A DNA stretch of 64,000 nt, from the NCBI GenBank assembly GCA_040388605.1, contig JAZKBN010000016.1, forward strand, positions 1 to 64,000, written 5' to 3'. The notes beneath the pieces were generated by a model that was given only the letters and a program-made list of their open reading frames with translations, was not told where the DNA came from and made no database searches. The position numbers and the translations under genes are program-made. This stretch comes from JAZKBN01 sp040388605 (lineage in GTDB: Bacteria > Bacteroidota > Bacteroidia > Cytophagales > Flexibacteraceae). Below, piece after piece: positions 51,509 through 60,068 of this stretch. The stretch's first letter is position 1, and every line of letters begins with the position of its first letter.

Positions 51509-53521
51509 ATGAAAAGCACCCTTGAGCTGCCGCAGCCAAACATTACCTACAACCGAAAAAAATATTCCGACGAAACACTGCTGAAACTTTATCGGCAAAT
51601 TTTGCTGCCCCGCATGATTGAGGAGCGCATGCTGGTTTTGCTCAGGCAGGGCAAAGTAAGCAAATGGTTCAGCGGCATAGGGCAGGAAGCCATTTCAGTG
51701 GGTTTGGCGGCAGCTTTGCAACCCGACGAGTATATTTTACCCCTGCACCGCAACCTCGGTATTTTTACAGTACGCGAAACCCCGCTGCACCAATTGTTTG
51801 CACAGTTCCAGGGCAAGAAATCAGGCTTTACAAAGGGGCGCGATCGCAGCTTTCACTTCGGCAGCAATGCGCATCATATAGTGGGCATGATTAGCCATCT
51901 TGGTCCGCAGCTGGCCGTGGCCGACGGTATTGCCCTGGGCGACTTGCTTAAGCAAAACCCAAAAGTTACCGCAGTTTTCAGCGGCGACGGCGGGAGCTCT
52001 GAAGGCGATTTCCACGAGGCCCTTAACGTTGCCGCTGTATGGAACCTGCCGGTAATATTCGTTATAGAAAATAACGGGTACGGCCTGAGCACCCCCAGCG
52101 AAGAGCAGTTTAAATTCAAGTACTTTATTGATAAAGGCCCCGGCTACGGCATGGAAGCTGTGCAGATTGACGGCAACAACCTGCTTGAGGTTTATGATAC
52201 CGTGAATACACTGGCGGAATCAATGCGGGAAAACCCCAGGCCTGTTTTACTGGAAGCACTCACCTTCCGTATGCGCGGACACGAGGAGGCAAGCGGGACC
52301 AAATACGTTCCCGGCCATCTTTTCGAAACCTGGGAGAAGAAAGACCCGGTAAATAATTACCAGAGCTATCTGCTGTCCGAAGGTGTTTTAGATGATTCTA
52401 AAATTGCCTCCATCAGGCAGGAGCTAAAGGCTGAAATTGAAGAAGGAATCAACATTGCCTTTCCGCAAGCCGAACCTGTTGCCGACACAGAGGAGGAAAC
52501 ATCTGATATGTTTGCACCTTATTCTCAAACTGTGATTGAACCGGCAAGCGACAAGGCCGGCGAACGGCGTTTTGTGGATGCCATATCAGACGGCCTTCGC
52601 CAAAGCATGGAGCAACACCCCAACCTGATCCTCATGGGGCAGGATATTGCGGATTATGGCGGGGTGTTTAAGGTTACAGAAGGCTTTACAGGGCTGTTTG
52701 GCAAAGAAAGGGTCCGAAATACTCCGTTGTGCGAATCGGCTATTATTGGGGCTGCATTAGGCTTGTCGGTAAAAGGTTATAAGGCAATGGTAGAAATGCA
52801 GTTTGCCGATTTTGTAAGCTGCGGTTTTAACCAGATTGTAAACAACCTGGCCAAAATGCATTATCGCTGGGGCCAGAATGCCGATGTGGTGGTGCGCATG
52901 CCCACAGGCGCAGGCTCAGCCGCAGGGCCTTTCCACAGCCAAAGTAACGAAGCCTGGTTCTTCCATGTTCCGGGGCTTAAAATTGTTTACCCTTCTACCC
53001 CGGCAGATGCAAAAGGACTTTTAACCGCTGCTATTCAGGACCCTAACCCGGTTTTATATTTCGAGCACAAAATGCTGTATCGCAGCCTGAGCGGAACAGT
53101 GCCGGAAGATTATTTTACAATAGAAATAGGTAAGGCCCGAACAGTTCGCAGCGGCGATGATATTACTGTAATCACCTATGGAATGGGCGTAATTTGGGCA
53201 AATTCCATACTTGAATCTATGCCCGAAGTGTCGGCAGAATTGCTTGACCTGCGCACCCTGCTGCCATGGGATAAGGAAGCCGTGGCTGCTGCTGTTAAAA
53301 AAACCGGCAAAGTGCTCATTCTGCATGAAGATACTTTAACCGGCGGCATAGGCGCTGAAATTTCCGCATGGATTTCGGAGCACTGCTTTACATCTCTTGA
53401 TGCCCCGGTAATGCGTGAGGCAAGCCTTGATACAGCTGTGCCCTTTGCGCCGACACTTGAAGCCAACTTCCTGCCCAAGGGCAGGCTGAAAGCGAAGATT
53501 GAGGCATTGGTGGCATATTAG
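51509..53521 (+). CDS. Fused alpha/beta 2-oxoacid dehydrogenase E1 component
   Basis: 670 residues joining the two usual E1 chains. The alpha part (1-~335) has the thiamine-diphosphate motif SGDGGSSEGDFHEALNVAAVWNLPVIFVIENN (from about 158) and the loop GRDRSFHFGSNAHHI. A linker rich in Glu (~325-350) leads to the beta part (RRFVDAISDGLRQ, GQDIADYGGVFKVTEGF, NTPLCESAIIGAALGLSV, MQFADF). It decarboxylates a branched-chain or other 2-oxoacid and acylates the lipoyl group of an E2 partner. E2 and E3 genes are not adjacent. Branched-chain 2-oxoacid is the likeliest substrate. Single-chain fusions are known in Bacteroidota. Confidence 0.9.
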   Translation: MKSTLELPQPNITYNRKKYSDETLLKLYRQILLPRMIEERMLVLLRQGKVSKWFSGIGQEAISVGLAAALQPDEYILPLHRNLGIFTVRETPLHQLFAQFQGKKSGFTKGRDRSFHFGSNAHHIVGMISHLGPQLAVADGIALGDLLKQNPKVTAVFSGDGGSSEGDFHEALNVAAVWNLPVIFVIENNGYGLSTPSEEQFKFKYFIDKGPGYGMEAVQIDGNNLLEVYDTVNTLAESMRENPRPVLLEALTFRMRGHEEASGTKYVPGHLFETWEKKDPVNNYQSYLLSEGVLDDSKIASIRQELKAEIEEGINIAFPQAEPVADTEEETSDMFAPYSQTVIEPASDKAGERRFVDAISDGLRQSMEQHPNLILMGQDIADYGGVFKVTEGFTGLFGKERVRNTPLCESAIIGAALGLSVKGYKAMVEMQFADFVSCGFNQIVNNLAKMHYRWGQNADVVVRMPTGAGSAAGPFHSQSNEAWFFHVPGLKIVYPSTPADAKGLLTAAIQDPNPVLYFEHKMLYRSLSGTVPEDYFTIEIGKARTVRSGDDITVITYGMGVIWANSILESMPEVSAELLDLRTLLPWDKEAVAAAVKKTGKVLILHEDTLTGGIGAEISAWISEHCFTSLDAPVMREASLDTAVPFAPTLEANFLPKGRLKAKIEALVAY

Positions 53522-53541
53522 CCCGGCTGATAGCTACGGGT

Positions 53542-53590
53542 ACTGTAAATGAGGAAAACAAGCGCATAGCTTGTTTTCCTCATTTACAGT
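53542..53590. terminator. 22-bp perfect stem, bidirectional terminator
   Basis: 53542-53563 and 53569-53590 are perfect complements with a 5-nt loop, 20 nt after the E1 stop. CATATTTCATTTTATT follows. It also serves the convergent panC. Confidence 0.82.
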
Positions 53591-53645
53591 CATATTTCAT
53601 TTTATTGCCGGGTCATTTTGAATTGTCTGAAAACCAATTTTTACT

Positions 53646-54497
53646 TTAATTAAGCTCAACTATAATATTATCTATCAGCCTAATATCCCCATAAAACACC
53701 GCTAACAGTAATGCAATTTCCTCTTTTTCAGGCAAGCTGTTCAAGGGCTGAAGATCAGGCATAGCAGCTGCCTCAAAATATTCAACCTTACCGTCTGAAT
53801 CAGATTCAATAGCAGCTATTGCCAGATGGCAGGCTGTTTTGGCTTGTGTGCCGTTTTTGATTGCAGAGGCAGCCTTTACAAGCTCACGGTACAAAACAGG
53901 CGCCTGCGCCCTGTGTGAGGCAGATAAGCGCACGTTTCGTGAAGACATTGCCAAACCATCCTCTTCCCTGACAGTAGGGCAGCCAATCAGGCGGATATTG
54001 AAGTTCAGCTCTTCAACCATTTGCTTAACAACCAGGAATTGTTGCAGGTCTTTAAGCCCCATATAGCATGAGCAGGGTTGCAGCAGGTTAAAGAACTTGC
54101 TCAATACAAGGCCAACCCCTGCAAAATGCCCGGGCCTGTGGGTACCTTCCAAAACATTTTCAATAGGCCCGAAAGTGAAACCGGTTGCCGGCTTATGAGG
54201 GTACATATCTGCCGGTTGGGGCATCCAAACTGCGGTACAGCCTGCGGCTTCAAGCATTTTAAGATCGCTCTCAGGTGTTCTGGGGTATTTTAACAGGTCC
54301 TCCCGGTTGTTAAACTGTGCGGGGTTAACAAAAATGCTGCAAACGGTAACATCGTTTTCAGAGGCAGCTTTGCTGAGCAGGGAAATGTGCCCTGAATGAA
54401 GCGCACCCATTGTTGGTACAAAACCTATGCTGCGCCCCTCAAGGAAGCATTGGTTACTAAAAGCCCGCATATCAGCGGCAGATTGAATGAGGTGCAT
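53646..54497 (-). CDS. panC: Pantothenate synthetase
   Basis: 283 residues from the ATG at 54497 (MHLIQSAADM); a TTG 12 nt upstream is not needed. Nucleotidyltransferase motif PTMGALHSGHISL (His34, His37), IFVNPAQFN, GTHRPGHFAGVGLV and SSRNVRLS. The segment before the KMSKS-like region reads MGLKDLQQFLV, where most enzymes have GEKDYQQ or GQKDYQQ. It condenses pantoate and beta-alanine with ATP to give pantothenate, on the route to CoA. It is divergent from the starch-synthase-like gene, a frequent arrangement in Bacteroidota. panB and panD are not here. Confidence 0.94.
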   Translation of the reverse strand: MHLIQSAADMRAFSNQCFLEGRSIGFVPTMGALHSGHISLLSKAASENDVTVCSIFVNPAQFNNREDLLKYPRTPESDLKMLEAAGCTAVWMPQPADMYPHKPATGFTFGPIENVLEGTHRPGHFAGVGLVLSKFFNLLQPCSCYMGLKDLQQFLVVKQMVEELNFNIRLIGCPTVREEDGLAMSSRNVRLSASHRAQAPVLYRELVKAASAIKNGTQAKTACHLAIAAIESDSDGKVEYFEAAAMPDLQPLNSLPEKEEIALLLAVFYGDIRLIDNIIVELN

Positions 54498-54834
54498 GAA
54501 AACAGGCAATAATTACTGCCTCGGTTTAATTACAGGCTGATTTGGCGGCATGCGGCCATTTGAAGCAAGGGCATGGCTTTAAATAACCACGGCAATAATG
54601 GCAATAATGGCAATAAAAAAGCAAAAGGCAATTTGTAATAATAATCAGTACAAAAATGCAAATATGCTTCTTACCGGGTGCAAGTTTAGAAATAAACCCA
54701 TACTTGCGGCGGCTATTTTAACAGTTTTTTATTTTATAATAGCATCTGTTAAAGAACTTTTATTTGGTGTAAGGCATATTTACATAATTTTAAGCACTTA
54801 GAATAGCACTATACTAATCATTTTACATTAAACA
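54498..54834. other. Divergent intergenic region upstream of panC, with a 9-bp tandem repeat
   Basis: Holds three near-identical 9-bp units (GGCAATAAT, GGCAATAAT, GGCAATAAA) at 54591-54617. A 67-codon plus-strand frame (54598-54801) begins inside the repeat and is judged not real. No other structure seen until the promoter at 54835. Confidence 0.45.
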
Positions 54835-54866
54835 TTTGATATTAGCGAAAAAAAGCATTAATTTTG
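54835..54866 (+). promoter_or_regulatory. Promoter of the starch-synthase-like/DUF4270 pair
   Basis: TTTG (54835-54838), 20 nt, TAATTTTG (54859-54866), an exact TAnnTTTG match. It predicts a 5' UTR of about 40 nt. Confidence 0.65.
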
Positions 54867-54912
54867 CAAAGCATTTTCAGGTAAAAGGCTTAACTATCCA
54901 AAACCAAAACCC

Positions 54913-55746
54913 ATGTCGAAACTCCGCATTCTGTATGTAGCCGGTGAAATCAGTCCGTTCCTTCAGTCAACGCGTGTCGCAGATTTCGTAAGGAAACTGC
55001 CCCAGGCAATGCAGGAACGAGGCATGGAGATCAGGATCCTGGTACCACGCTTCGGGCTGATTAACGAAAGAAAAAACCGTTTACATGAAGTTGTTCGCCT
55101 GAGCGGCATCAACATTTCAGTTGGCGAAGAAGAAAAACCTTTGGTAATTAAAGTGGCCTCTGTACCAAACGCCCGCCTCCAGGTTTATTTTATTGATAAC
55201 GAAGATTATTTCCATCGCAAGTCTGTTTTCTTTGACCGCGACAACAAATTTCACCCGGATAACGATGAACGCGCCATTTTCTTTTGCAAAGGCGTGCTTG
55301 AAACCGTAAAAAAATTGGGTTGGTCGCCTGATATTGTTCACTGTAACGATTGGATGACAAGCCTGATACCCATGTACATGAAAACCACCTACAAAAAGGA
55401 CCCGGTTTTCAAAGATGCAAAATCGGTGTTCAGCGTGTACAATAATCCCTTCGATTTCAAGTTTGAAGATAGTCTGATGGATAAAGTGAAGATGATGGAT
55501 ATAGAAGATTCCATGCTCACCGACCTCCACAGCGCAGACTTCTCAGGCTTTGTTAAGATGGGCATGAAATACGCCGATGTTATCATAAAGGGCCAGGAAG
55601 AATACAGCGATGCCCTTAATTCACTTTTTGCCGAAAACGAAACCAATAATATCATTGAAAGGATTGACGATTCAGAAGAAGATAAGTTCGACGGCTATTA
55701 CAACCTCTATAACGAAATGGTTGGTGTTGACACACCCGCTGCTTAA
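54913..55746 (+). CDS. Glycogen/starch synthase N-terminal domain protein, probably non-catalytic
   Basis: 277 residues, about half the length of a GT5 glycogen synthase: only the N-terminal Rossmann lobe is present (VAGEISPFLQSTRVADFVRKLPQAM, DIVHCNDWMTSLIPMYMK). The ADP-glucose-binding KTGGL motif of active enzymes is replaced (QSTRVADF), and the C-terminal nucleotide-binding lobe is absent. It therefore probably has a regulatory or structural role. It overlaps the following DUF4270 gene and lies opposite panC, a conserved arrangement in Bacteroidota. Confidence 0.85.
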   Translation: MSKLRILYVAGEISPFLQSTRVADFVRKLPQAMQERGMEIRILVPRFGLINERKNRLHEVVRLSGINISVGEEEKPLVIKVASVPNARLQVYFIDNEDYFHRKSVFFDRDNKFHPDNDERAIFFCKGVLETVKKLGWSPDIVHCNDWMTSLIPMYMKTTYKKDPVFKDAKSVFSVYNNPFDFKFEDSLMDKVKMMDIEDSMLTDLHSADFSGFVKMGMKYADVIIKGQEEYSDALNSLFAENETNNIIERIDDSEEDKFDGYYNLYNEMVGVDTPAA

Positions 55747-57148
55747 CATTCGTTACGCAATTTTCTGCCTGCTGCTTTTATCAGCTGCAGCGCTCAGCGG
55801 GTGCGAAGACCCCTTCAAATTACAAACTGCCGCTTTAAGCGGGAAAGATGACCGCCCGATGGTGATGGCAGATACCTTCACCATTAATGCGGAAACCATT
55901 GTATTGCACGACAGCCTTGCAGAAGGTTCTGATTTCGCGCATGATAATGACATTCACGCCGGCTCAATTATAGACCCTGTTTTAGGGCCTGTTTCTGCTG
56001 TTCCCGTATTTCAGCCCCTGCCGAGCGGTTATTACGCTCTTCCCTCATCTCCCCTTTTCGACAGCGTTGTAATTAAATTCCCGGTAGACACACTGTTTAT
56101 TGGTCGTGCCGGTGTTGAGCAAACTTTCCAGCTTCGTAAGCTTACCGACAGTATTTCGGCCTTTTCGCGCTACGATGCAAGGAGCGTTACAGGCTATCAG
56201 ACAGATTCTGTATTGGCAAGCGCAAAGCTTACAACCGTGAAGAAAAGTACGCAGGACACCTTGGTTTTCAAGGCTTTATCCGGCAGCAATTCTAACCTGG
56301 AAAAATATGCCAACCAATTGCTGGCGCTGGGTGCCAACTTTAACATAGACAGCCTGCATACGAATTTTGTATTCAGGAAACAGTTTTACGGCCTGGCACT
56401 TACAGCATCAAACCTTACAGCCGATGCTGCTATTATTAACATGTATGCGCCGGGCACCATTTTCAGGGTCTACTTCCATACTGCCGCAGTAGCCACAAAA
56501 GATTCTGTTGCATTAACCCTAAGCCCCTTTACAGGCTATTATGCAAGGTATTATTCTAAAATTACCTTCAATGCTGCAGCACTATCATCTTCGCTGAATG
56601 CAAACCATGCTGCAGTGAGCAGTAAAGCTTTGAATAACAGGACCATGATTGCTCCCCTACTCGGTCTTGCCACCCGCATTACAGTTCCGGGACTGAGCAA
56701 TTTAAGGGCCCAGGTAGGCAGGGGCCTGGCGGTAACGCGTGCAGAATTGGTTTTACCGGTTTCAGATACAACTTCAGGCACACAGAATTACTACCCTACG
56801 CCTTACCTGACCGCAAGCGATCTTTTGCCCGGCCAATCAGGTTGGACATATCTGCTCAATGTTGATAATTACCTTGGTTCAGATGTAGCCAATTCACTGC
56901 GCTTCCTGTATGCAAGCGAGCAAAAAGGGGCGTATATTTTACCTGTATCGCAGTACGTTTCCCAAATTGTGGGAGGAATAAAAAGCAATAATGGCTTTGT
57001 TGTAACCCACAGGCCAACGGCATCAAGATACAACGGTGCAACTTATGTTCACAACGACCTTTCACGCAGCGTAATTATTGGACCCGACGGCCTTGCAGCC
57101 GGAAATAACCGTATGAAATTGCGCATTTGGTACGTTAACCTTCAATAG
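55724..57148 (+). CDS. DUF4270 lipoprotein
   Basis: About 474 residues. The start is uncertain: TTG 55721, GTG 55724 and TTG 55727 all precede the lipoprotein signal (IFCLLLLSAAALSGC), whose Cys is the expected lipid site. Any of them overlaps the upstream gene by roughly 20-25 nt. The longer open frame to 55610 is probably an artefact. The mature protein is beta-rich (MADTFTINAETIVLHDSL, DSVVIKFPVDTLF, RAELVLPVSD), as in DUF4270, an outer-membrane or surface family of unknown role. Overlap with the synthase-like gene implies coupled expression. Confidence 0.8.
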   Translation: MLTHPLLNIRYAIFCLLLLSAAALSGCEDPFKLQTAALSGKDDRPMVMADTFTINAETIVLHDSLAEGSDFAHDNDIHAGSIIDPVLGPVSAVPVFQPLPSGYYALPSSPLFDSVVIKFPVDTLFIGRAGVEQTFQLRKLTDSISAFSRYDARSVTGYQTDSVLASAKLTTVKKSTQDTLVFKALSGSNSNLEKYANQLLALGANFNIDSLHTNFVFRKQFYGLALTASNLTADAAIINMYAPGTIFRVYFHTAAVATKDSVALTLSPFTGYYARYYSKITFNAAALSSSLNANHAAVSSKALNNRTMIAPLLGLATRITVPGLSNLRAQVGRGLAVTRAELVLPVSDTTSGTQNYYPTPYLTASDLLPGQSGWTYLLNVDNYLGSDVANSLRFLYASEQKGAYILPVSQYVSQIVGGIKSNNGFVVTHRPTASRYNGATYVHNDLSRSVIIGPDGLAAGNNRMKLRIWYVNLQ

Positions 57149-57406
57149 CTTACATATCAGATGGTAAAAGCCGGCTTTTTCGTCGGCTATTTTATGAGCT
57201 ATGGTTACCTTTTTAAGTTCAACTGTATTCAATATCGGGGGAGTGCGCTTATGCGAATTTAGCATTGCAAAGTCCCTGAAAGACTAATACCGTTTGATTG
57301 TTAAACCAGACCGAATATCAGTGGGCAGGTTTAACTGTACACCCGAACCAACCGCAACCCGATAAATCACAACATCAACAGCATCAGCGCTATAAAACTA
57401 TAATAT

Positions 57407-59242
57407 ATGTGCGGAATTGTGGCTTACGTAGGCTATCGCCAGGCCTACCCAATAATACTTAAAGGACTTAAACGCCTTGAATACCGCGGCTACGACAGCG
57501 CAGGTATTGCCCTCCTGAACGGCGGGTTAAATGTTTACAAAAAGAAAGGCAAAGTTTCAGAACTTGAGTCTTCCCTTGGGTCCGAGGAATTAAATTCAAC
57601 AATCGGCATTGGCCATACCCGTTGGGCTACCCATGGTGAACCTAACGATATTAATGCCCACCCCCATTACAGCAGCAACGAGAACCTTGTGATTATTCAC
57701 AACGGTATTATTGAAAACTACGTTGCCCTGAAAAAGGAATTGCTCAGCCGCGGACACGTTTTCCATTCTGATACCGATTCTGAAGTGTTTATTCACTTCA
57801 TTGATGACATTTATCAAAATACAGGCTGCAGCCTGGAAGAAGCCGTTCGTATTGCCTTAACAAAGGTGGTAGGCGCTTATGCCATAGTTATTATGGACGA
57901 GAAGGCACCTGACCAGCTAATTGCGGCCCGTAAGGGCAGCCCATTGGTATTAGGTATTGGCGAAAATGAATTCTTCCTGGCATCTGATGCCACGCCCATT
58001 GTTGAGTACACAAACCAGGTGGTTTATATAAACGATTACGAGATTGTTACAATACGTAACGGCAATTTCGATATCAGGACCATTGAGGACGAAAAAACCA
58101 CTCCATACATTCAGCAGCTTGAAATGCAGCTGGAAAGTATTGAAAAAGGGGGCTACGAGCACTTTATGCTCAAAGAAATTTTCGAGCAGCCCCGTTCAAT
58201 TGCCGACAGCATGCGCGGCCGCATTGTATCTGAAACCGGCCAGGTTGTACTCGGCGGGCTTATAGATAACCTGAACCGCGCACTGAACATTGAGCGTATT
58301 ATTATACTCGGTTGCGGCACTAGCTGGCATGCCGGCCTTGTGGCTGAATACCTGCTTGAAGAATTTACCCGCATACCTGTTGAGGTTGAATACGCATCAG
58401 AATTCAGGTACCGAAACCCGATTATCCGCGAGGGCGATTTGGTTATTGCCATAAGCCAAAGCGGTGAAACAGCCGATACGCTTGCAGCCATAGAGTTAGC
58501 CAAGAGCAAGGGCGCATTTATTTTCGGTATTTGTAACGTTGTAGGCTCATCAATTGCCCGTGTTACAGATGCAGGCGCATATACCCATGCCGGCCCCGAA
58601 ATAGGCGTGGCCAGTACCAAGGCATTTACAGCCCAGGTTACTGTGCTTACAATGATTGCCCTGCTTATTGGCAGGCGCAAAGGCACCATTAACGAGCAAC
58701 GTTACCAGGAAGTGCTTACAGAGCTTGAGCTTATTCCTAAAAAAGTAGCCAAGGCCCTACAGTTAAACGCACAGATTAAGTACATAGCCGACATCTATAA
58801 GGATTCTCCTAACTTCTTATACCTCGGTCGTGGTTATAACTTCCCGGTTGCGCTTGAAGGAGCGCTTAAGCTGAAAGAAATCAGCTACATACATGCCGAA
58901 GGTTACCCTGCTGCAGAAATGAAGCACGGCCCCATTGCCCTCATTGACCAGGAAATGCCTGTTGTATTTATTGCAACCAAAGACAGCAGCTACGAGAAAA
59001 TTGTAAGCAATATACAGGAAGTACGGGCCCGTAAAGGCCGCGTAATAGCCATTGTTACAGAAGGCGATAAGCTTATATCCGGCATGGCCGATTTCGTTAT
59101 TGAAGTTCCGCATACGCATGAGGCGCTTGTGCCGCTTATCTCGGTAATACCGCTGCAATTGCTTTCTTACCATATTGCGGTTATGCGCGGCTGTAATGTT
59201 GACCAGCCCCGTAACCTTGCAAAATCTGTAACGGTTGAATAA
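57407..59242 (+). CDS. glmS: Glutamine-fructose-6-phosphate aminotransferase (isomerising)
   Basis: 611 residues. The N-terminal Ntn glutaminase begins at Cys2 (MCGIVAYVG), with GHTRWATHGEP and HNGIIENY. Two SIS domains (IILGCGTSWHAG, SQSGETADTLAA and FLYLGRGYNFPVALEGALKLKE) and the C-terminal NLAKSVTVE tail are complete. It makes glucosamine-6-phosphate, the first step to peptidoglycan and LPS amino sugars. It lies 258 bp after DUF4270 with its own terminator. No glmS ribozyme-like structure was recognised upstream. Confidence 0.97.
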   Translation: MCGIVAYVGYRQAYPIILKGLKRLEYRGYDSAGIALLNGGLNVYKKKGKVSELESSLGSEELNSTIGIGHTRWATHGEPNDINAHPHYSSNENLVIIHNGIIENYVALKKELLSRGHVFHSDTDSEVFIHFIDDIYQNTGCSLEEAVRIALTKVVGAYAIVIMDEKAPDQLIAARKGSPLVLGIGENEFFLASDATPIVEYTNQVVYINDYEIVTIRNGNFDIRTIEDEKTTPYIQQLEMQLESIEKGGYEHFMLKEIFEQPRSIADSMRGRIVSETGQVVLGGLIDNLNRALNIERIIILGCGTSWHAGLVAEYLLEEFTRIPVEVEYASEFRYRNPIIREGDLVIAISQSGETADTLAAIELAKSKGAFIFGICNVVGSSIARVTDAGAYTHAGPEIGVASTKAFTAQVTVLTMIALLIGRRKGTINEQRYQEVLTELELIPKKVAKALQLNAQIKYIADIYKDSPNFLYLGRGYNFPVALEGALKLKEISYIHAEGYPAAEMKHGPIALIDQEMPVVFIATKDSSYEKIVSNIQEVRARKGRVIAIVTEGDKLISGMADFVIEVPHTHEALVPLISVIPLQLLSYHIAVMRGCNVDQPRNLAKSVTVE

Positions 59243-59277
59243 ACCGGTTGCAATTTAAACAGTACAATAAAATCACG

Positions 59278-59312
59278 CTGCCTAAAGGTTTAATTATTAA
59301 GCCTTTAGGCAG
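59278..59312 (+). terminator. glmS terminator
   Basis: CTGCCTAAAGG (59278-59288) pairs with CCTTTAGGCAG (59302-59312), 11 bp, 13-nt loop. The following T run is weak. Confidence 0.6.
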
Positions 59313-59362
59313 TATTCGTTAAACCGTTTCGGCATTATGCATGCCAATACATATACGTGGAA

Positions 59363-59917
59363 ATGAAAACAGTTCTGTTGGTGCTTGATATGCAGGAGTT
59401 CGTTCTCGGGCTTATACCCGGGGCCGATACTGTAATTGCCAATGCCGCCAAAGCCATTGCTGCCGCAAGAAATGCCGGCATACAGGTAATTTACTGCACC
59501 ATATCTTTCCGCGCTGGTTACCCGGAATTAAGGGGAGATAACAAGTTTTTCTCCAACCTGAAGCCAAGACTGGAAGCAGCAAAAGATAAGCTGAACATTC
59601 ACCCCTATGTTGCCCCTGAACCGGGAGATATAGTGGTTGTAAAGAAAAGAATCAGCGCTTTTTCAGGTAATGATTTGGAAATAATACTGCGCAGCCTGAA
59701 AACTGAACACATTGTGATGTGCGGAACAGCATCAGGACGGGTGCTTTTAACAATACTATTAGCTGCAAACGATAAAGATTTTAAAATTTCCGTTTTATCT
59801 GATTGCAGTGCAGACTTTGACCACGAAGTACATAACATGCTGATAACCAAACTTTTTGTTCCTTATGCAGATGTAGTATCTGCCGATGAATGGATATCAG
59901 GCCTGCTTACCGCTTAA
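59363..59917 (+). CDS. Isochorismatase-fold cysteine-hydrolase family protein lacking the cysteine
   Basis: 184 residues from the ATG at 59363 (a GTG 6 nt upstream is in frame). The fold is clear: VLLVLDMQEFVLG (Asp of the triad), IVVVKKRISAFSG (Lys) and TEHIVMCGTASGRVLLTIL. In active members the third motif is G-x-x-T-x-x-C-V; here the cysteine position holds Arg (ASGRV), and the motif is one residue shorter. Hydrolysis by the usual mechanism is therefore unlikely. Function unknown. No operon partner; lepB follows 150 bp later. Confidence 0.75.
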   Translation: MKTVLLVLDMQEFVLGLIPGADTVIANAAKAIAAARNAGIQVIYCTISFRAGYPELRGDNKFFSNLKPRLEAAKDKLNIHPYVAPEPGDIVVVKKRISAFSGNDLEIILRSLKTEHIVMCGTASGRVLLTILLAANDKDFKISVLSDCSADFDHEVHNMLITKLFVPYADVVSADEWISGLLTA

Positions 59918-60068
59918 ACCTGTAATTATTACTCTTATACAAACGGCTTATCGTTTACAGGATAAACGGTAAATTCGCATCGGCTTACGGTCAAATTAAA
60001 AAAAGGTGTCGGCGTTTTATACCCTGAATGTCTCACTCAAACAGGAATGCCGATTCCAATAACCAAGA

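Noticed and set aside
54591..54617. Three 9-bp tandem repeats as a CRISPR-like or iteron array
   Set aside because: Units are contiguous, too short and too few, and no cas or replication gene is near.
54598..54801. 67-codon plus-strand frame with one hydrophobic stretch
   Set aside because: It starts inside a 9-bp tandem repeat, has no homologue I recognise and lies in a promoter region.
55610..55720. N-terminal extension of the DUF4270 protein
   Set aside because: It lies wholly inside the upstream gene and would bury the lipoprotein signal about 60 residues in.
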